Shown in pieces: positions 58,528 to 64,000 of a stretch of DNA of 64,000 bases (positions within the stretch are counted from its first letter, which is position 1; each line of letters begins with the position of its first letter). Location: NCBI GenBank assembly GCA_039191215.1, contig JBCCXT010000010.1:1-64000 (forward strand), written 5' to 3'. Made by a program: the position numbers and the translations under genes. The notes beneath the pieces were generated by a model. The model searched no databases and was not told where the DNA came from. It was given only the letters and a program-made list of their open reading frames with translations. Source of the DNA: HKCCE3408 sp039191215. Its GTDB lineage: Bacteria > Pseudomonadota > Alphaproteobacteria > Rhodobacterales > Rhodobacteraceae.

Positions 58528-58554
58528 CGACTGGTCAAATAATATGACCAGTCG
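58528..58554. promoter_or_regulatory. Perfect palindromic operator candidate upstream of the FadR-type regulator
   Basis: CGACTGGTCA (58528-58537) and TGACCAGTCG (58545-58554) are perfect 10-bp inverted arms with an AT-only 7-bp spacer. The TGGTCA/TGACCA core resembles sites of FCD-type GntR regulators (TGGTnnnACCA types). It sits just before the regulator's start, consistent with autoregulation. Part may also serve the promoter region. Confidence 0.65.
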
Positions 58555-58586
58555 GGCAGCCAAGTCCAGTTTGCGATGGAAGGGCC

Positions 58587-59246
58587 TTAGCCGGTGATCG
58601 GGCGAATGATGATCTCAACCCGGCGGTTCTGCTGGCGGCCATCTGCGGTGGCGTTCGATGCGATGGGCGCGCTTTCACCCTGGCCGAAGCTGCGCACACG
58701 CGCGGGGGCGACGCCTTCTTCCAGCAAGATACCGGCGACCGCACTGGCGCGGCGGGTCGACAGATCAAGGTTATACGCTTCCGATCCGGTATCGTCGGTA
58801 TGGCCGACAATATCGACCGTGGTTTGGTCATAGACCAGCACATTGCGCGCCAGCGCCCGCAGATCGGCCTGAAGATCGGCGCGCACATTGGCGCTGTCGA
58901 TCTCAAAGAGGATGCCCTCGGGCATCACAACCCGCAATTCCTGGCCGTTATTGGTGATGATCACATCGTCCGACGAGATTGCCGCTTGGAGATCGGCGGC
59001 TTGTCGGTCGAGATAGGCGCCAATTGCAGTGCCGGTCAGCGCCCCGCCTGCGGCACCGACAATCAGGCCACGGCCGCGATCGTCTTCGTCGATCGCTGCA
59101 CCCAAAAGCCCGCCGAGCACGGCGCCTGTAAAGAGCCCTTGTTGCTGGCGCGAGCCCGGCTCGCTGCTTTGGGTCATCGGCATGCAGGCGCCAAGTGCGG
59201 TTAGTGCAATAACACCAATTGCCCCGGAAATTCGGATTGAAAACAT
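58587..59246 (-). CDS. OmpA-family outer-membrane lipoprotein
   Basis: 219 aa. A lipoprotein signal ends with lipobox LGAC (Cys near residue 21). A glycine-zipper segment follows (GLFTGAVLGGLLGAAI; GLIVGAAGGALTGTAIGAYL), then an OmpA peptidoglycan-binding domain (about 100-219): FEIDSANVRADLQADLRALA, VDIVGHTDDTGSEAYNLDLS and RRVEIIIRP. It resembles YiaD-type proteins, linking the outer membrane to peptidoglycan. Confidence 0.88.
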   Translation of the reverse strand: MFSIRISGAIGVIALTALGACMPMTQSSEPGSRQQQGLFTGAVLGGLLGAAIDEDDRGRGLIVGAAGGALTGTAIGAYLDRQAADLQAAISSDDVIITNNGQELRVVMPEGILFEIDSANVRADLQADLRALARNVLVYDQTTVDIVGHTDDTGSEAYNLDLSTRRASAVAGILLEEGVAPARVRSFGQGESAPIASNATADGRQQNRRVEIIIRPITG

Positions 59247-59350
59247 ACTCTGCCCTTTCTCTCAGCGCTCCGGTTGGCGGAGCGGTCAGGGGTTTTCCCT
59301 GCTTTTCATTGTGGCCAAGTATACCAGCCCGCGGCTGCTTCCGCATCGGC

Positions 59351-59382
59351 AAAAATCCACCCGGCGGGATTTTGCCGGGTGG
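59351..59382 (-). terminator. Rho-independent terminator of the AraC/alkyltransferase gene
   Basis: CCACCCGGC and GCCGGGTGG pair in a nine-bp stem with an eight-base loop. On the minus strand ATTTTT follows, about 30 bp after the gene's stop codon. Confidence 0.85.
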
Positions 59383-59412
59383 GGACGGGCCGTCAACGCC
59401 TGGCCGAGGCGG

Positions 59413-60264
59413 TTAGGCAGCACCGGCATCTTCGGTGGCGGCCTCCCAGGCCAAAAGCGCGCGTTTGACCGGCAGGCCCCAATGGTAGCCTCCCAATCCG
59501 CCCGATTTGCGCAAGGCGCGGTGGCAAGGGATCAGCCAACTGATCGGATTGCGCCCCACGGCCGTGCCAACCGCGCGTACAGCGCGCGGCCGCCCGATGG
59601 CTCCGGCAATGTCGGAATAGGTCGTGACATGGCCCGAGGGCACGGCAAGCAGCGCCTCCCACACCTTGATTTGGAAGGGCGCGCCGATCAGATGCAAGCG
59701 TGCCTCACCCGCCCCACCCAAAATGGGCGCGACCTGTGCGGCCAGACCGCCCGCATCATCGGTGAACGTGGCTTTCGGCCAGCGCTGACGCAGATCTTGT
59801 TCGGTTGCCTCATGGCCCATTTCGCTGGCAAAGCCCAAGCCGCAAATGCCGCGATCGGTGGCCATGACCAGGGCGTCTCCGAAGGGGCTGTCAAACCAAC
59901 CCTGGCGAATGGTTAGCCCCTCTCCGGCACGGGCATAATCACCCGGTGTCATCGCCTCCCACCGCAAAAACAGGTCATGCAACCGGCCGCCGCCGGACAG
60001 GCCCGTGGCGGCGGCGGTATCGATCACCGTGTGCCGGTCGGCCAGCAGCCGGCGCGCATGGTCAAGCGCCAGATACTGCTGATAGCGTTTGGGCGAGACC
60101 CCGGCCCAAGCCGAAAACACTCGCTGCAGATGGGCCGGGCTCATCGATAGGCGCGCGGCCAACGCATCCAGCGACAGGCCGGGCTCCGCGTCGATCAAAT
60201 CGATCGCGCGGCGGACGACCTGAAAGTGGTATGTGTGTTCGCCTGTGCTGTTCATGTCCAACAT
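59413..60264 (-). CDS. AraC-type HTH fused to O6-alkylguanine-DNA alkyltransferase (Ada-like)
   Basis: 283 aa. Residues about 10-105 are an AraC-type helix-turn-helix (LSLDALAARLSMSPAHLQRV; KRYQQYLALDHARRLL). Residues about 120-283 are the alkyltransferase: FQIKVWEALLAVPSGHVTTY and the acceptor Cys in the PCHR motif (SWLIPCHRALRKSGGLGGYH). The N-terminal four-Cys methyl-phosphotriester domain of Ada is missing, so regulation must differ. It repairs O6-methylguanine. The ATG at 60264 has GGAGG upstream. Confidence 0.9.
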   Translation of the reverse strand: MLDMNSTGEHTYHFQVVRRAIDLIDAEPGLSLDALAARLSMSPAHLQRVFSAWAGVSPKRYQQYLALDHARRLLADRHTVIDTAAATGLSGGGRLHDLFLRWEAMTPGDYARAGEGLTIRQGWFDSPFGDALVMATDRGICGLGFASEMGHEATEQDLRQRWPKATFTDDAGGLAAQVAPILGGAGEARLHLIGAPFQIKVWEALLAVPSGHVTTYSDIAGAIGRPRAVRAVGTAVGRNPISWLIPCHRALRKSGGLGGYHWGLPVKRALLAWEAATEDAGAA

Positions 60265-60413
60265 GCCTAACCTCCGTTGCTGGGTAAAAGCTAGGCGCTG
60301 GCGCAGGTCACCGCGACCCGAAAGCTGCGCAAATGCGATCATGGCGGGCGCAGTTCGGCGGGGCTGCGGGCAGGCGCTTGCGGGCCGGCGATCTGCACGG
60401 CACAACAGCCGCC

Positions 60414-61058
60414 ATGGCCAAACCATTGCCCTATAGCCAGATCAAAGCGATCTTTGCACGCCTGCAAAACGCAGAGCCCGAACCAAAGGGTGAGCTGCAT
60501 CACACCAATGCCTACACGCTTGTGGTGGCTGTGGCCCTATCGGCGCAAGCAACCGATGCGGGCGTCAACAAAGCAACCCGCGATCTGTTCAAGATTGCCG
60601 ACACGCCAGAGAAGATGTTGGCCCTGGGCGAGGACAAGCTGATCGAGCATATCAAGTCGATCGGCTTGTTCCGCAACAAGGCGAAGAATGTGATGAAGTT
60701 GAGCCGCATCTTGGTCGAGGATTTCGGCGGTGAGGTCCCGTCAAGCCGGGCGGCGCTGCAAAGCTTGCCGGGCGTAGGTCGAAAGACGGCAAATGTGGTG
60801 TTGAACATGTGGTGGGGCCATCCCGCCCAGGCCGTGGACACGCATATCTTTCGCGTCGGCAACCGCACGCAGATCGCGCCGGGCAAAGATGTCGAGATCG
60901 TAGAGCGCGGGATTGAGGACAATGTCCCGGCCGAATTTCAGCAGCATGCGCATCACTGGCTTATCTTGCACGGCCGCTACATCTGTGTGGCACGCAAACC
61001 AAAATGCAGTATTTGCCCGATAGAGGACCTCTGTGTGTTTGAGGAGAAAGTACTTTGA
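60414..61058 (+). CDS. nth: Endonuclease III
   Basis: 214 aa: HhH-GPD fold with LPGVGRKTANVVLNMWWGHP (catalytic Lys) and AVDTHIFRVGNR (Asp). The C-terminal CVARKPKCSICPIEDLC carries the 4Fe-4S cysteines. It excises oxidised pyrimidines in base-excision repair. The ATG at 60414 gives the standard length. Its stop overlaps the kinase start (TTGA). Confidence 0.95.
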   Translation: MAKPLPYSQIKAIFARLQNAEPEPKGELHHTNAYTLVVAVALSAQATDAGVNKATRDLFKIADTPEKMLALGEDKLIEHIKSIGLFRNKAKNVMKLSRILVEDFGGEVPSSRAALQSLPGVGRKTANVVLNMWWGHPAQAVDTHIFRVGNRTQIAPGKDVEIVERGIEDNVPAEFQQHAHHWLILHGRYICVARKPKCSICPIEDLCVFEEKVL

Positions 61059-62053
61059 CCAAGTCTTATGACGTTGTCGGCATCGGCAATGCCATCGTTG
61101 ATGTGATCAGCCATGGCGACGACTCATTTCTGGACAATATGGGCATCCAGAAAGGCATCATGCAGCTGATTGAGCGCGACCGGGCAGAGCTATTATACGC
61201 CGCGATGTCGGATCGGGTGCAAACCCCGGGCGGCTCGGTCGCCAACACCATCGCAGGGATTGGCACACTTGGCTTGGAGACGGCCTTTTTGGGTAAGGTC
61301 AAGGACGATGCCTTGGGCCGGTTCTATGCTGAAAGTCTGGCTGCGGAAGGCACGGATTTTCCCAATCCTCCAGCAGGCGGTGAAATCCCGCCCACCTCTC
61401 GGTCGATGATTTTTGTATCACCCGATGGGGAGCGGTCGATGAACACCTATCTCGGGGCGGGCGCGGATTTTGACGAAAACGATGTGGATGATGCGGCTGC
61501 AGGTGTCGCGCGTTACTTATTTTTGGAGGGCTATCTTTACGACAAGCCTGAAGGCAAGCGCGCCTTTGCGGCGGCCGCACGCGCCTGTCATGAGGGCGGC
61601 GGATATGCCGGGATCACACTGTCTGACCCGTTTTGCGTCGATCGGCATCGGGCCGATTTTCTGCGCCTGATCCGCGATGAGATGGATTTTGTGATCGGCA
61701 ATCGTGACGAGTGGCTGTCGATGTTTGAAACCGACGATCTGGACAGCGCTTTGGCGCAGGGCAGCGCGATGTGCGGGATTGTTGTGTGCACCCGGTCGGG
61801 CGATCCGGTGGTTGTCATCAGCGAGGCGCGACGGATCGAGGTGCCAGTGACACCGGTCACACCTGTGGACGCAACCGGTGCTGGCGATCAATTTGCCGCC
61901 GGTTTTCTATATGGGCTGGCGACAGGCGCGGGATTGGAGTGGGCAGGTCGCATGGGCGTTGCGGCGGCCGCGGAAGTGATCGGCCATATCGGGCCGCGGC
62001 CAAAACGCCCGCTTGGCGAGGTCTTTGCGGCGGCGGGTCTGGCGGTAGATTAG
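61055..62053 (+). CDS. PfkB-family sugar/nucleoside kinase (adenosine kinase-like)
   Basis: 332 aa with PfkB signatures: VVGIGNAIVDVISHGDDSFL at the start, GGSVANTIAGIGTLGLETAF, and the ATP-site VDATGAGDQFAAGFLYGLAT (catalytic Asp near 278). The start is TTG at 61055, overlapping the nth stop (TTGA); no ATG gives the conserved N-terminus. It phosphorylates a sugar or nucleoside; adenosine kinase is the usual annotation for this branch, but the substrate is not proven. Confidence 0.88.
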   Translation: MTKSYDVVGIGNAIVDVISHGDDSFLDNMGIQKGIMQLIERDRAELLYAAMSDRVQTPGGSVANTIAGIGTLGLETAFLGKVKDDALGRFYAESLAAEGTDFPNPPAGGEIPPTSRSMIFVSPDGERSMNTYLGAGADFDENDVDDAAAGVARYLFLEGYLYDKPEGKRAFAAAARACHEGGGYAGITLSDPFCVDRHRADFLRLIRDEMDFVIGNRDEWLSMFETDDLDSALAQGSAMCGIVVCTRSGDPVVVISEARRIEVPVTPVTPVDATGAGDQFAAGFLYGLATGAGLEWAGRMGVAAAAEVIGHIGPRPKRPLGEVFAAAGLAVD

Positions 62054-62055
62054 CC

Positions 62056-62697
62056 TCAGACCGCCCGGGCACGGCGCGGAAAAAGGCCAATTTTGTACTG
62101 CGTAACACCCTCGGTCGGTGAAGATGATGCGACGATTTTAATGGTGCGCGGGGCGGGCTGAAGCCTGCCCAGGACCAGCCAGGCGATGAGAATCGCGCAG
62201 CCATAGGCCAGGGGCAGAAGGACCAAAAAGAGTGCGGCAGGCGCCTCGGCAAGAAAGGCGCTTGAGCCCATCGCAAGCGCCAACAGCCAGCTTGCCGCGG
62301 AAACGCCGCCGATGAGAGCGCCGAGCCAGAGCTCGGTTGAGCTGAGGCCGGTTCGCGCGCGGGCGCGTGTCAGCAAGGGCATTGCCCACCGGCCGATTGC
62401 ATGAGCGTTCAGCGTCAGGATCGTGACCACCGTCAGCTTGGCGAAAAGCTTTGGAGAGAATGCCTCGATCTGGAAGCCTGTGCGGATACCGATCAGCGCG
62501 AGCCCCGTCAGCCACATGCCGATGAGCGCGGGCCAGATGAGCCGGTGGCTCAGCAACAGTACGGGCAGCGGGTCGGCGATGGCGTCGCGGCGCAATCCGC
62601 TGATCGCGGCGAAATCGGCGATCGCGGCAGATCCAAGGCCAACGGCAATGGTCAACAGATGGCCGTATCGGACCAAATCGACAAAAATTGTATCCAT
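62056..62697 (-). CDS. Multi-helix integral membrane protein of unknown function
   Basis: 213 aa with about five membrane helices, including SHRLIWPALIGMWLTGLALI, FAKLTVVTILTLNAHAIGRW and ALFLVLLPLAYGCAILIAWL. His residues in the first and third helices (YGHLLTI, LNAHAIGRW) could bind haem or metal, but there is no clear family signature. Convergent with the kinase gene, two bases apart. Confidence 0.7.
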   Translation of the reverse strand: MDTIFVDLVRYGHLLTIAVGLGSAAIADFAAISGLRRDAIADPLPVLLLSHRLIWPALIGMWLTGLALIGIRTGFQIEAFSPKLFAKLTVVTILTLNAHAIGRWAMPLLTRARARTGLSSTELWLGALIGGVSAASWLLALAMGSSAFLAEAPAALFLVLLPLAYGCAILIAWLVLGRLQPAPRTIKIVASSSPTEGVTQYKIGLFPRRARAV

Positions 62698-63035
62698 GGG
62701 GCCGTCCCTTTCGCCGAACTGGTACTCTGGCCACTCAAGAACGCTTTTCGCCCCCGAGGTTTACTGTTCGTGCAACCTGCTCATCCGGTCAAGCCAGGCA
62801 GGGGCGCAACAGTTTGTTGAATGCCTGATCTGGGCGGCATCTCGCTGGCATCAGGTGGGGTTGCGCATCTCGTCGGGCCGCCCGGGCGGGCAGCCGCTCC
62901 TCAATCCGCGCTGCCGCTTGCATATGCGTTCTGGCGGTGCGATTTTTCTGACGCCGCGCCTTGGGCCGCGCAGGCGTTTCGGACGTCAAGAATGGGACGG
63001 TCGCCTTCGCCGGGCAGCGCAGCCGCTTGCAGCCG
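62698..63035. other. Non-coding interval between membrane protein and sulfotransferase
   Basis: About 340 bp. It must include the membrane-protein promoter. Open frames here are short and Arg/Ala-rich without family-like features. GCCGCGCC and GGCCGCGC occur near 62950-62975 but do not form a good terminator stem. Nothing else is recognised. Confidence 0.5.
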
Positions 63036-63854
63036 TCAATCGCCCAGCTTGGCGTGCACCTCGTCGAGATCGATCTCTCCGACCGGGGCTTTGCGCGACG
63101 GATCGGCGGGATCGTAGCGGAACAAATTAAAGTCGCGATGGTAGATCTCATAGACCAGATGCATGGCGAGATCGTCGAAATAGTCCTCCACCGGATGAGC
63201 GCGCTTTGGGCCGTGGCCTTGGCTTTCGTTGAAGCGCGGCACCTGGGACAATGTGATCGGATGGCGCTGCTCGGTCTGGTCGAGGATCGACTGCATGCCT
63301 TCATCGAACGCCTCGGTATGAAAAATCCGGTCGTAGCGCCCACCATTCACAATCAGGGTCGAGATGTGGCCCGACATCGATGACCAATGAATGTCCGGAT
63401 CCATTGGTTTGCGAAACTGGATCGTATCACGGGCAAAAAGCAGGAAACGGCGAAAGCTCTTGATCTGATCGAACGGCTCGCGGCCATCAGGCCCGCCGAC
63501 ATCGACGCCATATTTCTGGATCAGAATGGGCACCAGGTTTCCCCGGTAGCGCTTGCCGTTGCGCTGGATCCCGCAGATCTTGTCGAAAAACGAGCTCAGG
63601 ATGCGCGAATAGGGATTGCGCACACCGGTGAAGGAATAGCCCTCACCGCCGCGCACGCGCGTTTCGATTTTTGGCTGGCTGTCCTCAAAGGCCCATTTGT
63701 GCAGCCCGTCGGTGGCGTCATGGATATCGCCGTCATAATACGCACCCTGATCGGCGTAGTACATGATCTGGCCAATCGTCGAGCAGGCGCATTTCGGCAC
63801 CACGCGATAGATCAGCGTTTCGCTTTGTGTCATCCAAGTCCCGGGAAATCCCAT
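63036..63854 (-). CDS. Sulfotransferase family protein
   Basis: 272 aa from the ATG at 63854 (GGGG upstream; an ATG seven codons later is possible). The PAPS-binding 5' loop is VVPKCACSTIGQIM near residue 20, and the 3' phosphate loop is TGVRNPYSRILSSF near 77-90. DIHWSSMSGHI and the C-terminal FRYDP fit the sulfotransfer_2 family, which sulfates carbohydrates or surface polymers. No glycan genes are near it in the window. Confidence 0.82.
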   Translation of the reverse strand: MGFPGTWMTQSETLIYRVVPKCACSTIGQIMYYADQGAYYDGDIHDATDGLHKWAFEDSQPKIETRVRGGEGYSFTGVRNPYSRILSSFFDKICGIQRNGKRYRGNLVPILIQKYGVDVGGPDGREPFDQIKSFRRFLLFARDTIQFRKPMDPDIHWSSMSGHISTLIVNGGRYDRIFHTEAFDEGMQSILDQTEQRHPITLSQVPRFNESQGHGPKRAHPVEDYFDDLAMHLVYEIYHRDFNLFRYDPADPSRKAPVGEIDLDEVHAKLGD

Positions 63855-64000
63855 CGTCGCTGCCCCTGGCCAAATGCGTTTCGGTCTCAATTGCCCGCAA
63901 AAGAGCAAAGATTGACTTTATCTTCAACGGCACTCTGCTACTGGTGGCGCACCAAAAGGCAAACACGCAGGCTTTTCCCTCGCCGATGGCACGGATCGCG

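Overview
The window is a GC-rich chromosomal stretch of an alphaproteobacterium, almost certainly a Rhodobacterales (roseobacter-group) member. The assignment rests on a complete Rhodobacter capsulatus-type gene transfer agent (GTA) cluster in its usual setting (fabF-mltG upstream, cysE downstream), an Irr-type Fur regulator beside fabA-fabB-fabI, a roseobacter-like photolyase/DUF2256 gene group, and frequent ATGA or TGATG start/stop overlaps. No tRNA, rRNA or CRISPR array was seen.

Layout. 1-320: truncated, frameshifted IS3-family remnant. 338-4036: two divergent regulator/target pairs (PhyH-type dioxygenase with a LacI-type regulator; small membrane protein with a Crp/Fnr-type regulator). 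4037-7846: light/DNA-repair island with a photolyase/cryptochrome, a DUF2256 mini-protein and a FAD-domain photolyase relative that looks domain-permuted, next to a scar where a glutathione peroxidase fragment runs into a decayed iron-sulfur photolyase-related gene. 8169-14121: leftward operon (GntR regulator, DHDPS-family lyase/deaminase, aldehyde dehydrogenase, MttB-family methyltransferase, FAD amine oxidase), probably for catabolism of an N-methylated amine or betaine. 14297-20034: trigger factor, a secreted three-repeat protein, the rpsF-rpsR-rplI operon and a YceI protein. 20034-27542: cytochrome b561-YceI fusion, then the fatty-acid block fabD, (hypothetical), fabG, acpP, fabF, and mltG.

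27762-42828: the GTA structural cluster, in order small terminase, large terminase, portal, g3.5, prohead protease, capsid, adaptor, head closure, tail terminator, major tail protein, two tail-assembly chaperone-like genes, short tape measure, distal tail protein, hub, NlpC/P60 peptidase, the 1457-residue g15 receptor/TIM-barrel protein, and a DUF2793 fibre-like protein. All frames are intact, so the cluster looks functional. Two features stand out: an extra domain of about 160 residues inside the g15 TIM barrel, and RNA hairpins in the leader and on both sides of the capsid gene.

42888-48930: cysE, typA/bipA, irr and the second fatty-acid operon fabA-fabB-fabI. 49055-57700: accessory metabolism (haloacid dehalogenase, two alpha/beta hydrolases, threonine dehydratase-like enzyme, TetA-like MFS transporter, Zn alcohol dehydrogenase plus an enolase-superfamily sugar-acid dehydratase) and an RTX repeat protein. 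57742-63854: FadR-type regulator with a perfect upstream palindrome, OmpA-type lipoprotein, AraC/O6-alkylguanine methyltransferase fusion, nth, a PfkB kinase, a membrane protein and a sulfotransferase.

Functions are assigned from recognisable motifs, family lengths and gene order read by eye. No database search was run, so family names are recognition calls and pathway proposals are marked as inference.
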